Assembly: GCF_002222055.1 (NCBI RefSeq)
Contig: NZ_MUGS01000002.1
Span: forward strand, 391,745-455,744
Direction of reading: 5' to 3'
Origin: Flavobacterium araucananum
GTDB taxonomy: Bacteria > Bacteroidota > Bacteroidia > Flavobacteriales > Flavobacteriaceae
DNA: 64,000 bases
The notes beneath the pieces are model-generated. The model was not told where the DNA came from. It saw only the letters and a program-made list of their open reading frames with translations, and made no database searches. The translations under genes were made by a program, and so were the position numbers. Positions within the stretch are counted from its first letter, which is position 1. Every line of letters starts with the position of its first letter. Shown here one piece after another: positions 41,158 to 51,056 of this stretch.

Positions 41158-41562
41158 TTATTTTGTTTTTACGATATTTTCTAAAAATTCGACTTTTTCT
41201 TTTTCAGCCTGAACCAAACGTTCGTATAATTTTTTGTTTTCTTCGTAAGCTTCTATTAATTTGTCCAAAGGATTGAATGTGCAATGATTATTAAAAGTAC
41301 CAGCACTATTATCAGTAAAAGTATTAAAATAATTAATCATATTTTCTTCCGAAAAGTTTTCAATAGCTTCTACCGTAACTCCCAATACTTTTGCAATTTC
41401 TACAAGTTTTTTAGTATCAACTTCTTCGCTTCCTTCAAGTCCTGAAATAGATTGCTGGCTTACACCAATAGCTTCTGCAAGCGCTTCTTGTTTCATACCT
41501 CGAAGTTCTCTGATGCGGCTAATATTTCTGCCAATGTGTTTTGGTTTTGTTGCTGTACTCAT
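41158..41562 (-). CDS. XRE-family helix-turn-helix regulator
   Basis: This 134-residue protein has an N-terminal Cro/C1 HTH (ISRIRELRGMKQEALAEAIG, then V-S-Q-Q-S-I-S-G-L-E near 36-45) and a C-terminal coiled-coil stretch (LIEAYEENKKLYERLVQAEK then E-K-V-E-F-L-E-N), probably for dimerisation. It stands alone with its own terminator. The target is unknown; control of the neighbouring toxin-like cluster is possible but not shown. Confidence 0.88.
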   Translation of the reverse strand: MSTATKPKHIGRNISRIRELRGMKQEALAEAIGVSQQSISGLEGSEEVDTKKLVEIAKVLGVTVEAIENFSEENMINYFNTFTDNSAGTFNNHCTFNPLDKLIEAYEENKKLYERLVQAEKEKVEFLENIVKTK

Positions 41563-42042
41563 AATTCAAAGATATTTAAAAATTCTGAAAAATTTTTCTG
41601 TTTAGGTAAAATACAATCTGCACTTGTGCCATACAATTTTCGATAGTTCGCAAGCACGCAATTTATTGCTTAATTTTGGCCTGCCTGCAAAAGTACGATT
41701 TTTCGCATGCGGTAAAATAAAGAACCTGGGATTATTAGGAGCTTGGTTCTATTGTTGCAAATAAGCTAGAGATAGGTGTTTAAGAAAACTAAAATTTATG
41801 ATGTAGCCCCGATAGAACTGGAAATCCTTTTGTTTGCGCCCCGGCGGATACAAAAGATTGTAAGGGATAGCGGGACAAAAGGTGTTTTGAAACGGAGTTT
41901 TTATGCTTCAAAAAAAAAACGAAACTTATAAACACCAACACAAGTGAAGTCGAAACTAATTCATAACTACAAGAACTTCGACCTCACGAGTTGGCATAAA
42001 AAACAAAAATGTATGTAATAAAAACTATAAACTTACAGAGTT
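41563..42042. repeat. Gap with dispersed repeat and dyad
   Basis: No gene is seen. At about 41804-41882 is an element with GTAGCCCCGATAGAACTGG, AAATCCTTTTGTTTG, CGCCCCGGCGG, ACAAAAGATTG and GGATAGCGGGACAAAAGG, a composition known from other Bacteroidetes intergenic regions. A second dyad, TGAAGTCGAA (41945-41954) with TTCGACCTCA (41977-41986), lies after metE and might act as a terminator stem, without a clear T run. Confidence 0.55.
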
Positions 42043-44349
42043 TTAGATAGTTGCTCTCATTTCCTGAGCGGCAGCAACCATCTCGATTAATGCTTTTTTG
42101 GTTTCGTCCCAATGGCGAGTTTTTAAGCCACAATCGGGATTTACCCACAATTGATCTACGGGAATTACGGCCGAAGCTTTTTCGAGCAAACGAACCATTT
42201 CGGCACTTGATGGCACACGTGGCGAGTGAATATCGTAAACACCGGGACCAATTTCGTTTGGATATTTAAAGTTGGCAAAAGCGTCTAAAAGCTCCATTTG
42301 CGAACGCGAACATTCGATCGTGATAACATCTGCATCCATATCTGCAATGTTCTGGATAATGTCGTTAAACTCGCTGTAACACATGTGTGTATGAATTTGT
42401 GTGTCGTCGTTTACACCACTTGCCGAAATTCGGAATGCTTTTACGGCCCAATCCAGGTAGTTTGCCCATTCTTCTTTTCTTAGAGGCAATCCTTCGCGAA
42501 TCGCAGGTTCGTCGATCTGAATGATTTTGATTCCGGCTTTTTCAAGATCTACGACTTCGTCACGAATTGCCAAAGCAATTTGCGTACAAGTTTCAGAACG
42601 GGGCTGATCGTTACGAACAAACGACCATTGCAAGATCGTTACAGGGCCGGTAAGCATACCTTTTACCCATTTTTGGGTCAATGATTGGGCATATTTAGAC
42701 CATTTTACGGCCATTGGGTTTGGTCTCGAAACATCGCCATAAATAACCGGAGGTTTCACGCAACGGCTACCATAACTTTGTACCCAGCCATTTTTTGTAA
42801 AGGTAAAACCGGACAATTGCTCCCCAAAATATTCGACCATATCGTTGCGTTCGAATTCTCCGTGAACCAATACATCAATTCCGGTTTCTTCCTGAAAACG
42901 AATTGTAGCTTCGGTTTCTTTCTCGATCAATTCGTTGTATTGCTCGGTAGTCAATTCTCCTTTTTTAAATTTTGCTCTCCAGCTTCTCACTTCGGCTGTT
43001 TGAGGAAAAGATCCAATTGTGGTGGTTGGGAACAAAGGAAGATTCAAGGCTTCGATTTGTCTTTTTCGTCGTGTCGCAAAAGTACTTTTACGTTGATCAT
43101 CTGTAGCTGTAATGGCAGCAACACGTGCTTTTACGGCATTATTATGAATTAATTCTGAAGTTTTACGATTGTCATTTGCAATTTTGTTTCTTTCGTAACC
43201 AACAGAGTTTTGTGCTATAGTTTCGTTAGAAGCCAATTGTTTTAATACGAAAACCTCATTGATTTTTTGTTTGGCAAAAGCAAGCCATTGTTTAATTTCC
43301 GGAGTCAGTGTTTCATCATTTGTTTCTAAGTCTAAATCGCATGGACTATGAATCAAGGAACAGGATGGCGCTACCAGAATTCGGTTTTCTCCCAAAGCAT
43401 CGGTTGCTTTTTTGATTAAAGCCAAAGAATTTGAGTAATCATTTTTCCAGATATTTCTACCATCGACAACTCCCAGAGAAAGATTTACGTTGGCGGCCAA
43501 TTTTCCTGATTCTAAAATATCATCTAATTGCGACGGGCAACGCACTAAATCTAAATGAAAAGTATCGACCGGTAATGCCAATGCGGTTTCAAGATTTTCG
43601 CCAAAACAATCAAAATAATTCGCCAGAACAATTTTAATATCAGGGAAACGTTTGTTGATCTCATTATACACTTTCGTGAAAGTATTGCGCTCTTTGTCTG
43701 TTAAGTTGAGCGCTAAAAAAGGCTCGTCTAACTGAATGTACTGTACTTTTTGGGCCTGTAGTTTCTCGAATATCTCGAAGTAAACAGGAAGTAGTTTATC
43801 GATAAGATCAATGCGGTGAAAACCTTCTTCTTTTTCTTTTCCTAAAAGTAAATAAGAAACAGGTCCAATTAGAACCGGTTTTGTGGCAATTTTTGCCGCA
43901 TTTGCTTCCTTAAACTCGGTGATTATTTTTTCAGAAAACAAATCGAATTTTTGATTCTTTGTAAATTCAGGAACAATATAATGGTAGTTGGTGTCGAACC
44001 ATTTTGTCATTTCCATTGCCACAACATCCTGACCGTTTTTTTGAGCTCCTCTTGCCATTGCAAAATACAAGTCGATAGACGAGTTTGTTTTGGCAAATTC
44101 GTGGTATCGTTCCGGAATTGCCCCTACAGTGAGCGTTAAGTCAAGTACCTGATCGTAAAATGAAAAATCATTAGACGGAATCAAATCTATCCCGGCTTCT
44201 GATTGTAAATGCCAGTTTTTGAGACGAATGTCTTTTCCGGTTTCAATAAGTTCGGTAACCGAAATTTTTCCTGCCCAATACAATTCGCAGGCTTTTTTTA
44301 ATTCTCTGTTGCTACCAATTCTTGGATAACCTAAATTATTTGTTTTCAT
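42043..44349 (-). CDS. metE: Cobalamin-independent methionine synthase
   Basis: This 768-residue enzyme methylates homocysteine from methyltetrahydrofolate without B12. It has two barrel halves; the C-terminal half has zinc ligands in H-T-H-M-C-Y-S-E-F and in N-P-D-C-G-L-K-T-R, plus TTTIGSFPQTAEVR near 437 and QIDEPAIREGLPL near 607. The N-terminus NNLGYPRIGSNRELKKA is canonical. With the split metH the cell has both synthase types. It is divergent from an Lrp/AsnC gene with overlapping promoters; no riboswitch was found upstream. Confidence 0.97.
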   Translation of the reverse strand: MKTNNLGYPRIGSNRELKKACELYWAGKISVTELIETGKDIRLKNWHLQSEAGIDLIPSNDFSFYDQVLDLTLTVGAIPERYHEFAKTNSSIDLYFAMARGAQKNGQDVVAMEMTKWFDTNYHYIVPEFTKNQKFDLFSEKIITEFKEANAAKIATKPVLIGPVSYLLLGKEKEEGFHRIDLIDKLLPVYFEIFEKLQAQKVQYIQLDEPFLALNLTDKERNTFTKVYNEINKRFPDIKIVLANYFDCFGENLETALALPVDTFHLDLVRCPSQLDDILESGKLAANVNLSLGVVDGRNIWKNDYSNSLALIKKATDALGENRILVAPSCSLIHSPCDLDLETNDETLTPEIKQWLAFAKQKINEVFVLKQLASNETIAQNSVGYERNKIANDNRKTSELIHNNAVKARVAAITATDDQRKSTFATRRKRQIEALNLPLFPTTTIGSFPQTAEVRSWRAKFKKGELTTEQYNELIEKETEATIRFQEETGIDVLVHGEFERNDMVEYFGEQLSGFTFTKNGWVQSYGSRCVKPPVIYGDVSRPNPMAVKWSKYAQSLTQKWVKGMLTGPVTILQWSFVRNDQPRSETCTQIALAIRDEVVDLEKAGIKIIQIDEPAIREGLPLRKEEWANYLDWAVKAFRISASGVNDDTQIHTHMCYSEFNDIIQNIADMDADVITIECSRSQMELLDAFANFKYPNEIGPGVYDIHSPRVPSSAEMVRLLEKASAVIPVDQLWVNPDCGLKTRHWDETKKALIEMVAAAQEMRATI

Positions 44350-44374
44350 TTTTGCTTCAGTGTTTTTTACTGAA

Positions 44375-44410
44375 CAAATTTATTGTTTTAGGTTTTATAA
44401 CTTATATTTG
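44375..44410. promoter_or_regulatory. Overlapping divergent promoters of metE and the Lrp-type gene
   Basis: Minus strand: TAAATTTG (CAAATTTA on plus, 44375-44382) fits the -7 consensus for metE, leaving an mRNA leader of about 20 bases. Plus strand: TTG at 44383-44385 and TATATTTG at 44403-44410, 17 bases apart, fit a promoter for the regulator. The two elements share the same 36 bases, so a protein bound here could affect both genes. Confidence 0.6.
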
Positions 44411-44506
44411 ACTGTTATTTAAGTAAATAGTGTTTATAAACGAATGTTTTGAAGATTATATTACTGATAAAAGCTTTTAAAAAGAACTTTAGCCGTAAAA
44501 AACACT

Positions 44507-44968
44507 ATGGAAAATCTCGACAAAACCGATTTACTGATTTTGAAATACCTGCAAGAGAACTCAAATATCAACACAAAAGACCTTGCAAGTAAATTATTTC
44601 TGACCGTTACGCCCGTTTACGAGCGTATAAAAAGATTAGAAAGAGACGGCTATATTACAAAATATGTGGCGTTGCTGGACAAGAAAAAAATGAATCGCGG
44701 TATGATTGTTTTTTGCAATGTTCGCTTAAAAGAACATGCAAAAAATGTGGGGAGCAATTTTGTAAAAGATATTGTTGCACTTCCAGAAATTATAGAATGT
44801 TATAATATTGCAGGCGATTATGATTTTATGCTTAAAATTCTTGTTCAGGATATGGCTAGTTATCAGGATTTTGTAATGAACAAATTGTCTACAATCGAAA
44901 ACATCGGGAATACAAACAGTATTTTTGTAATGGGAGAGATTAAACACAGTACAGCGCTGGAGTTTTAA
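44507..44968 (+). CDS. Lrp/AsnC-family transcriptional regulator
   Basis: This 153-residue protein has an N-terminal HTH (LLILKYLQENSNINTKDLAS, then T-P-V-Y-E-R-I-K-R-L-E-R-D-G) and a C-terminal RAM ligand-binding domain (ALPEIIECYNIAGDYDFML). Lrp-type regulators sense amino acids. Its divergent placement next to metE suggests that it controls metE, perhaps with methionine as ligand; this is inference from position. Confidence 0.92.
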   Translation: MENLDKTDLLILKYLQENSNINTKDLASKLFLTVTPVYERIKRLERDGYITKYVALLDKKKMNRGMIVFCNVRLKEHAKNVGSNFVKDIVALPEIIECYNIAGDYDFMLKILVQDMASYQDFVMNKLSTIENIGNTNSIFVMGEIKHSTALEF

Positions 44969-45011
44969 AAAAATCGTCTTATTATATAACAATACCGGGG
45001 ATTTTAAAACA

Positions 45012-45054
45012 CGATAAAAATCACCTTTTTTGTAAGTTTAGGCTTTTACATTTG
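45012..45054 (+). promoter_or_regulatory. Putative promoter with FNR/CRP-like half dyad
   Basis: TACATTTG at 45047-45054 matches the -7 consensus, 28 bases before the ATG at 45082. Upstream, CGAT-AAAA-ATCA (45012-45023) partly matches the FNR pattern TTGAT-N4-ATCAA. No good -33 element is at normal distance (TTG 45030-45032 is 14 bases away). Confidence 0.35.
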
Positions 45055-45081
45055 TAAGATACATACTAATTGTATCTACTT

Positions 45082-46260
45082 ATGATAAAGAAAAATAAAT
45101 GGGTAGTTGCAGCGGCAGGAATGTTGTTGCAATTATCAATAGGCTCTATTTATGCTTACAGTGTCTGGATAAATCCCATTTATGCACTAAACGGCTGGGA
45201 TGGCAACCAGCTGAAACTTTCCTTTAGTTTAGCCATTTGTTTCCTGGGTCTTACAGCTGCTTTTATGCAAAAGTTTGTTCGCAAAACAGGACCCAAAAAA
45301 GCGGGATTGCTTGCAGCCTTATTTTTTGGTATTGGATTAATAGGCAGCGGATTTGCCATTGCTGCAAAATCATTGCCGCTATTTTATTTATGCTACGGTG
45401 TTATAAGCGGTATAGGTTTGGGATTTGGATACATTACACCCATTTGGGTTGTTGTAAAATGGTTTCCTGAAAAACCGGGTTTCGCGGGCGGACTCGTCAT
45501 TATGTCCTTTGCCTTAGGATCTGTAATTGCCTCACGGCTTATTTTGCCATTGGTAGACTTATTTGGTGTTTCAGGTACTTTTTATTGGTTAGGGAGTGCT
45601 TATTTTATACTAATGACTTTAGCATCATTATGCTTGTGGCTTCCTGTTGCTGATCCTCAGATAGAAAATTCGGTAACGAACAGTTCTATACCTTTAAGAG
45701 AGTTATTAAAGGATGTTCGCTTTTACAGCCTTTGGCTCATGTTGTTCTTAAACACGACTTGTGGTATTGCATTAATCTCGATTGCAGCACCAATGGCAAA
45801 AGAAATTATTCATATTACAGATCGGCAAGCCATTAATTTTGTTGCATTCATTGGTTTTTTTAACGGATTTGGAAGATTGTTTTGGTCCAGCATCTCTGAT
45901 AAAATTGGTCGATGGTCAACCTTCTTCTTATTTTTTGCAATTGGAGCCTGTTGTTTTCTGGTTTTAAGTCAGACCAATAATCCGCTTTTATTTCAAATAC
46001 TGATTTTTATTATTATCAGCTGTTATGGAGGAGCGTTTGCCACTATGCCCGCTTTTGTCAAAGATATTTATGGGTCAGGCAAAATGAGTGCCCCTTTTGG
46101 TTTTATACTAATAGCGTGGTCTGTAGCTGCTTTTGTTGGTCCCGGATTGCTTTCGCTTACAAGCGATTATACCGTAATATTTTATTTGTTTGCAGCACTA
46201 TTAAGTGGTACTGCCATCATGTGCTTATTGGTGAAATCTAAACTTACTTACGGAAAATAA
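45082..46260 (+). CDS. OFA-family MFS transporter (formate/oxalate antiporter-like)
   Basis: This 392-residue protein has 12 predicted membrane helices. GSIYAYSVW near 23 and GIGLGFGYITPI near 108 are typical of the oxalate/formate antiporter branch of the MFS. ATG 45082 was preferred to a TTG at 45070. pflB and pflA follow 99 bases downstream, so export of formate (or another monocarboxylate) made by pyruvate formate-lyase is the likely job. Oxalate transport is the classical activity of the family; here the context favours formate. Confidence 0.82.
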   Translation: MIKKNKWVVAAAGMLLQLSIGSIYAYSVWINPIYALNGWDGNQLKLSFSLAICFLGLTAAFMQKFVRKTGPKKAGLLAALFFGIGLIGSGFAIAAKSLPLFYLCYGVISGIGLGFGYITPIWVVVKWFPEKPGFAGGLVIMSFALGSVIASRLILPLVDLFGVSGTFYWLGSAYFILMTLASLCLWLPVADPQIENSVTNSSIPLRELLKDVRFYSLWLMLFLNTTCGIALISIAAPMAKEIIHITDRQAINFVAFIGFFNGFGRLFWSSISDKIGRWSTFFLFFAIGACCFLVLSQTNNPLLFQILIFIIISCYGGAFATMPAFVKDIYGSGKMSAPFGFILIAWSVAAFVGPGLLSLTSDYTVIFYLFAALLSGTAIMCLLVKSKLTYGK

Positions 46261-46286
46261 ATTTATTTTATAAATAATCCCCTTGC

Positions 46287-46298
46287 TGATTATTATCA
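46287..46298 (+). promoter_or_regulatory. FNR/CRP-like dyad upstream of pflB
   Basis: TGAT-TATT-ATCA is a perfect 4+4 dyad with the N4 spacer of FNR sites (consensus TTGAT-N4-ATCAA; outer bases differ). It lies 62 bases before the pflB ATG. Pyruvate formate-lyase is commonly under anaerobic control in other bacteria. Confidence 0.4.
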
Positions 46299-46359
46299 TG
46301 TTTTTGTATGAAAAAAGTGATGAAATTTACTTGTATAAATACATTAAAATTAATTAGTT

Positions 46360-48594
46360 ATGAAAGTAAGTGTCGAAAAAATGGTCTTTACACCCGGCAA
46401 ATGGGGATCCTCAGTAAATGTTCAGGACTTTGTAATAAAGAATATTACGCCCTATGAAGGCAATTCGTCTTTTTTATCCGGACCATCGCTAAAAACTACA
46501 AACTTGTGGAATATTTGTAAGGAAGCTTTATTAAAAGAACGAGCAAATAACGGATGTTTGGCAGTAGATGTAGAAACTATTTCAACAATAAATGCATTCA
46601 AACCAGGCTATATTAATAAAGAAGATGAAGTGATTGTAGGTTTGCAAACAGATCAGTTACTCAAGAGAGCCATGAAACCCTTTGGAGGGATCAAACTGGT
46701 TGAATCTGCTGTAAACGAAAGAGGATTGAAAGTATCAGATCGTGTGATAGATATTTTTAATTATGCTAAAAATCATAACGAGAAAGTTTTTGATGCTTAT
46801 GATAAAGAAATAAGAGATTATCGTTCTAAACATATATTAACCGGTTTACCGGATAACTATGCGCGCGGACGAATCATTGGCGATTTCCGTCGTCTGGCTT
46901 TATACGGTATCGATCAGCTTATTAAGTTCAAAAAAGAAGATCATAATAAGGTATCCGGTGCAATGACAGAACACAAAGTTCGCTTGCGTGAAGAAATTTC
47001 GGCTCAAATAAGCGCATTACAAGATATGCTTAAAATGGCAGCAGATTATGGATTTGATATTTCGCATCCGGCACAAAATGCAAAAGAAGCAGTACAATGG
47101 GTATATTTTGCTTATCTAGCCGCTGTAAAAGAACAAGATGGAGCAGCAATGTCATTAGGCAACGTATCGTCTTTTCTGGATATTTATTTGCACAGAGATC
47201 TTGAAGAAGGATTAATCTCAGAATTTGAAGCACAAGAATTAGTCGATCAATTTGTGATGAAGTTGCGAATGGTGCGCCATTTAAGACCCGGTGCTTATGA
47301 TGAAATATTTGGTGGAGACCCAACCTGGGTAACAGAATGTATAGGAGGAATGTTTAATGACGGCAGAACAAAAGTTACCAAAACATCTTTTAGATTTTTA
47401 CAGACCTTATATAATTTGGGAGCCTCTCCAGAGCCCAATCTAACCGTTTTATGGTCAGAAGATCTTCCTGACGGATTTAAAAATTTCTGTGCACAAGTTT
47501 CGATTGATACCTCTTCGATTCAATATGAAAATGATGATTTAATGAGAACTACAAGAGGATCTGATGATTACGGAATTGCTTGTTGTGTTTCTCATCAGGA
47601 AATTGGTAAATCGATTCAGCATTTTGGCGCACGTGCCAATCTGCCTAAAGCATTATTAATAGCACTAAACGGAGGAAGAGAAGAACGTGGCGGAGTGTTG
47701 ATCATGAAAGATATTCCAAAAATAGAAGATGAGATATTAGACTATAATGTAGTAAGTAATGTCTTTAAACGTACACTGAAAGAACTGGCGCGAGTATATG
47801 CCAAGTCAATGTATGTAATTCATTATATGCATGACAAGTACTATTATGAAAGAGCACAAATGGCAATGATCGACTCTGATCCACATGTTGATATTGCTTA
47901 CGGAGCAGCAGGAATTTCGATAATTGCAGATTCATTATCAGCCATAAAATATGCCAAAGTAAAACCAATACGAGATGAAAACGGGCTTACGGTAGATTTT
48001 AAGATAGAAGGCGATTATCCTAAGTTTGGTAATGATGATGACAGGGTAGATGCCATTGCACAGGAAATTACTTCTTTCTTTATCAAAGAACTAAGAAAAC
48101 ATGAAGCTTATAAAAGTGCTACACCAACACTTTCATTGTTAACCATTACGTCTAATGTAATGTACGGAACCAATACCGGTGCTACTCCTGACGGACGTAA
48201 AGATGGTGAGTCTTTTGCACCAGGCGCAAACCCAATGCATGGACGTGATTCCAGCGGAGCAATTGCGTCATTAAATTCTGTTGCAAAACTGGATTACAAG
48301 GATGCACAAGACGGTATCTCGAATACATTCTCGATGGTTCCAAAATCATTAGGAGATACAAAAGAAGAGCAAGTAACCAATTTGGTAAATGTTCTGGATG
48401 GTTATTTTGAACAAATGGCACATCACTTAAATGTAAATGTACTAAATCGCGAAACCCTTCAAGATGCTTATAATCATCCTGAAAATCATCCGCAATTGAC
48501 TATAAGAGTTTCGGGTTATGCCGTTAATTTTGTGAGATTATCAAGAGCGCATCAGCTGGAAGTTATAGCGCGTACTTTTCATGAAGCCATGTAA
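46360..48594 (+). CDS. pflB: Formate C-acetyltransferase (pyruvate formate-lyase)
   Basis: This 744-residue glycyl radical enzyme splits pyruvate with CoA into acetyl-CoA and formate under anoxic conditions. Active-site cysteines C408-C409 lie in GIACCVS and the radical glycine G719 in [10 protein letters not shown] near the end. The length is close to E. coli PflB (760). The activase gene pflA follows after a terminator-like hairpin; a transporter precedes. Presence in a Flavobacterium-like genome points to a fermentative or microaerobic capacity. Confidence 0.96.
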   Translation: MKVSVEKMVFTPGKWGSSVNVQDFVIKNITPYEGNSSFLSGPSLKTTNLWNICKEALLKERANNGCLAVDVETISTINAFKPGYINKEDEVIVGLQTDQLLKRAMKPFGGIKLVESAVNERGLKVSDRVIDIFNYAKNHNEKVFDAYDKEIRDYRSKHILTGLPDNYARGRIIGDFRRLALYGIDQLIKFKKEDHNKVSGAMTEHKVRLREEISAQISALQDMLKMAADYGFDISHPAQNAKEAVQWVYFAYLAAVKEQDGAAMSLGNVSSFLDIYLHRDLEEGLISEFEAQELVDQFVMKLRMVRHLRPGAYDEIFGGDPTWVTECIGGMFNDGRTKVTKTSFRFLQTLYNLGASPEPNLTVLWSEDLPDGFKNFCAQVSIDTSSIQYENDDLMRTTRGSDDYGIACCVSHQEIGKSIQHFGARANLPKALLIALNGGREERGGVLIMKDIPKIEDEILDYNVVSNVFKRTLKELARVYAKSMYVIHYMHDKYYYERAQMAMIDSDPHVDIAYGAAGISIIADSLSAIKYAKVKPIRDENGLTVDFKIEGDYPKFGNDDDRVDAIAQEITSFFIKELRKHEAYKSATPTLSLLTITSNVMYGTNTGATPDGRKDGESFAPGANPMHGRDSSGAIASLNSVAKLDYKDAQDGISNTFSMVPKSLGDTKEEQVTNLVNVLDGYFEQMAHHLNVNVLNRETLQDAYNHPENHPQLTIRVSGYAVNFVRLSRAHQLEVIARTFHEAM

Positions 48595-48618
48595 AATAAG
48601 CTAAATGCAAAGTTATAA

Positions 48619-48652
48619 TAGGCTGGCTATCTTAGCCAGCCTATTTTTATTT
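48619..48652 (+). terminator. Terminator hairpin between pflB and pflA
   Basis: TAGGCTGGCTA (48619-48629), loop TCT, TAGCCAGCCTA (48633-48643), then TTTTTATTT. A perfect 11-bp stem. It probably lets only part of the transcripts continue into pflA. Confidence 0.88.
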
Positions 48653-48676
48653 ATTCAAAAAATCATTCAACAAACT

Positions 48677-49459
48677 ATGTATTTTCAATTACAAGATATT
48701 GAAGCCACCAAACTAAACCTTGATGACCCCGACCATTTAAGAATACACTCTCTGGAAACATTTGGTACCCATGACGGGCCGGGAATTAGGATGGTAGTGT
48801 TTGTACAAGGATGCCAGTTTAGATGTTTATACTGCCAGAATCCCGATACACTTGATGTCAGGGGAGGATCGTTGGTCGAAATAGAAGAATTGGTAAAAAG
48901 AGCCGTTCGTCAAAAAAGTTATTTTGGTACAACTGGGGGAGTTACAGTTTCCGGTGGCGAACCATTGCTTCAAAGAAATAAATTAATTCATTTTTTTAAG
49001 CTACTTCATGCACAGGGAATCAACACGTGTCTGGACAGCAACGGAAGATTAAACAATCATCAGGCTCAGGAACTTTTTGATAATACTGATATATTATTGT
49101 TGGATGTAAAACACATCAACGACAAGATACACCATAAACTAACCGGTTTGACCAACAAAAACACGCTGGATGTTGCCGCTTACAGAGAATCGACCGGAAA
49201 GCCCATGTGGCTCAGGTATGTACTAGTTCCGGGTTGGACAGATCAACCGGAGTATCTCGAAGAGTGGGGACAACATTTTGCGCATTACAAAACGGTCGAG
49301 CGGGTAGAAATTATTCCTTTTCACCAACTGGGAGCTCAAAAATGGGAATTGCTTAATATGCCGTATCTACTAAAAGATACCCCTCCGCCAACAGCAGAAA
49401 GTAAATCTGAGGCATTGGCTATTTTTAAAAAATATTTTAAAAATGTAATCCTCAAATAA
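48677..49459 (+). CDS. pflA: Pyruvate formate-lyase activating enzyme
   Basis: This 260-residue radical SAM protein has the cluster motif C46-x3-C50-x2-C53 (GCQFRCLYCQNP), TFGTHDGPGIR just before it, and GGVTVSGGEPLLQ near 95. It installs the glycyl radical on PflB. ATG 48677 was chosen rather than 48605 because the longer form would translate through the terminator hairpin at 48619-48643 and add a hydrophobic tail foreign to the family. Confidence 0.94.
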   Translation: MYFQLQDIEATKLNLDDPDHLRIHSLETFGTHDGPGIRMVVFVQGCQFRCLYCQNPDTLDVRGGSLVEIEELVKRAVRQKSYFGTTGGVTVSGGEPLLQRNKLIHFFKLLHAQGINTCLDSNGRLNNHQAQELFDNTDILLLDVKHINDKIHHKLTGLTNKNTLDVAAYRESTGKPMWLRYVLVPGWTDQPEYLEEWGQHFAHYKTVERVEIIPFHQLGAQKWELLNMPYLLKDTPPPTAESKSEALAIFKKYFKNVILK

Positions 49460-49533
49460 ACAGTGTGTTTTAAAATAATAATGGGAATGTACCAATATTT
49501 ATCTTTTAATTTATAAAGGGATAGTCTGTTTTG

Positions 49534-49567
49534 TTTGAATGAAATCCTAAAATAAAATGTATTTTTG
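49534..49567 (+). promoter_or_regulatory. Putative promoter of dgt
   Basis: TTTG at 49534-49537 and TATTTTTG (TAnnTTTG) at 49560-49567 are 22 bases apart, and the dgt ATG lies 52 bases downstream of the -7 element. Confidence 0.5.
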
Positions 49568-49618
49568 ACGTTTTAGACCATCACTCTGAAATCGTTAATC
49601 TACAATCTAAAATTAAAA

Positions 49619-50965
49619 ATGAACTGGGAACAACTTTTATCACTCAAACGCCAAGGCGATACTAGCAAAAGATTACGTGTAGAACAAGATGATACCCGAC
49701 TAGGTTTTGAGGTTGATTATGATAGAATTATTTTTTCGGCTGCATTTAGATCCTTACAGGATAAAACACAGGTTATTCCGCTTTCAAAAACAGATTTTGT
49801 GCACACCAGACTAACGCATAGTTTAGAAGTCTCAGTGGTGGGACGTTCTCTGGGACGTTTGGTTGGGAAAAAAATCATAGAAAAATATCCTCATTTAAAA
49901 GAAGTTCACGGTTATCACATGAATGATTTTGGTGCTATTGTAGCAGCAGCGTCTTTGGCACACGATATTGGGAATCCGCCTTTTGGGCATTCTGGCGAAA
50001 AAGCAATTGGAGAGTATTTCTCTATTGGTAAAGGAGTAAAATATAAAGACCAATTGACAGCCAAACAATGGCAGGATTTAATTGATTTTGAAGGAAACGC
50101 AAACGGATTTTCAGTTCTTACGGCAAGTCGCCCGGGAATCGAGGGCGGACTTCGAATTTCGTACGCTACTTTAGGTGCTTTTATGAAATATCCAAAAGAG
50201 AGCTTACCCAAAAAACCAACCAATGATATTGCCGATAAAAAATATGGTTTCTTTCAGACAGATAAATCTTTTTTTGAAGAAGTAGCTAAGGATATGGGAA
50301 TGATTGCCAATAAATCTGGAGATGATATTGGTTTTGAAAGACATCCTTTGGCCTATCTGGTTGAAGCCGCAGATGATATTTGCTACACCATTATTGACTT
50401 CGAAGATGGTATAAATTTAGGTTTAGTCTCTGAAGATTATGCCTTAGAATATTTAATAAAACTCGTAAAAGACAATATTGGAGTTGCCAAATACAAGACC
50501 TTAACGACAAAAGAAGATCGAATTAGTTATTTGCGCGCTTTGGCAATTGGAACATTAATCAATGATGCCGTAAATGTTTTTGTTGAAAATGAAGAAGCTA
50601 TTCTTACCGGAAAATTTCCTTTTGCATTAACCGACAAAAGTAAATACAAAGCACAGATGAATGATATTATCAATTTAAGCGTTGATAAAATCTACCAAAG
50701 CCGTGAGGTTATCGAGAAAGAAATTGTGGGTTATGAAATCATTCAGACTTTATTGGATAAATTTATAACAGCTTTTAATAATAAATATGACGGAATTGCT
50801 TCGAACTACGATAAATTGATTCTGAAAATGTTACCGGAAAAACATCAATTAGAGAAAGATAATTTATACGAGCGTTTGCTCCATATTTGCCATTATGTTT
50901 CGCTTTTGACAGACGGAAATGCGTTAGAATTATTTGAAACAATAAACGGAAGAAAAAAGAATTAA
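49619..50965 (+). CDS. dgt: Deoxyguanosinetriphosphate triphosphohydrolase
   Basis: This 448-residue HD-domain enzyme hydrolyses dGTP (or other dNTPs) to the deoxynucleoside and triphosphate. Metal-binding HD motifs: TRLTHSLEVS near 63 and SLAHDIGNPPFGHSGEKAI near 113. ARPGIEGG-type text reads S-R-P-G-I-E-G-G here, and the third motif is EAADDICYTIIDFEDG near 252. The length matches type 1 dGTPases. A strong bidirectional terminator follows. Confidence 0.93.
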   Translation: MNWEQLLSLKRQGDTSKRLRVEQDDTRLGFEVDYDRIIFSAAFRSLQDKTQVIPLSKTDFVHTRLTHSLEVSVVGRSLGRLVGKKIIEKYPHLKEVHGYHMNDFGAIVAAASLAHDIGNPPFGHSGEKAIGEYFSIGKGVKYKDQLTAKQWQDLIDFEGNANGFSVLTASRPGIEGGLRISYATLGAFMKYPKESLPKKPTNDIADKKYGFFQTDKSFFEEVAKDMGMIANKSGDDIGFERHPLAYLVEAADDICYTIIDFEDGINLGLVSEDYALEYLIKLVKDNIGVAKYKTLTTKEDRISYLRALAIGTLINDAVNVFVENEEAILTGKFPFALTDKSKYKAQMNDIINLSVDKIYQSREVIEKEIVGYEIIQTLLDKFITAFNNKYDGIASNYDKLILKMLPEKHQLEKDNLYERLLHICHYVSLLTDGNALELFETINGRKKN

Positions 50966-50985
50966 GTCAATCTCACATTCACCCA

Positions 50986-51028
50986 AAAAAAGACCCCATA
51001 AAAACATTATTTTTATGGGGTCTTTTTT
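50986..51028. terminator. Bidirectional terminator between dgt and the DUF3078 gene
   Basis: AAAAAAGACCCCATAAAAA and TTTTTATGGGGTCTTTTTT (50986-51004 and 51010-51028) are perfect complements around a five-base loop. It serves the convergent genes on both sides. Confidence 0.92.
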
Positions 51029-51056
51029 ATGCTCTCAATAGAGGAGAGATAATTTA

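Noticed and set aside
42685..43152. 155-codon plus-strand ORF inside metE
   Set aside because: Shadow frame of metE; Ser/Phe/Cys-rich sequence typical of antisense frames.
48605..48676. Longer N-terminus for PflA
   Set aside because: It would translate through a terminator hairpin and adds a hydrophobic tail foreign to the family.
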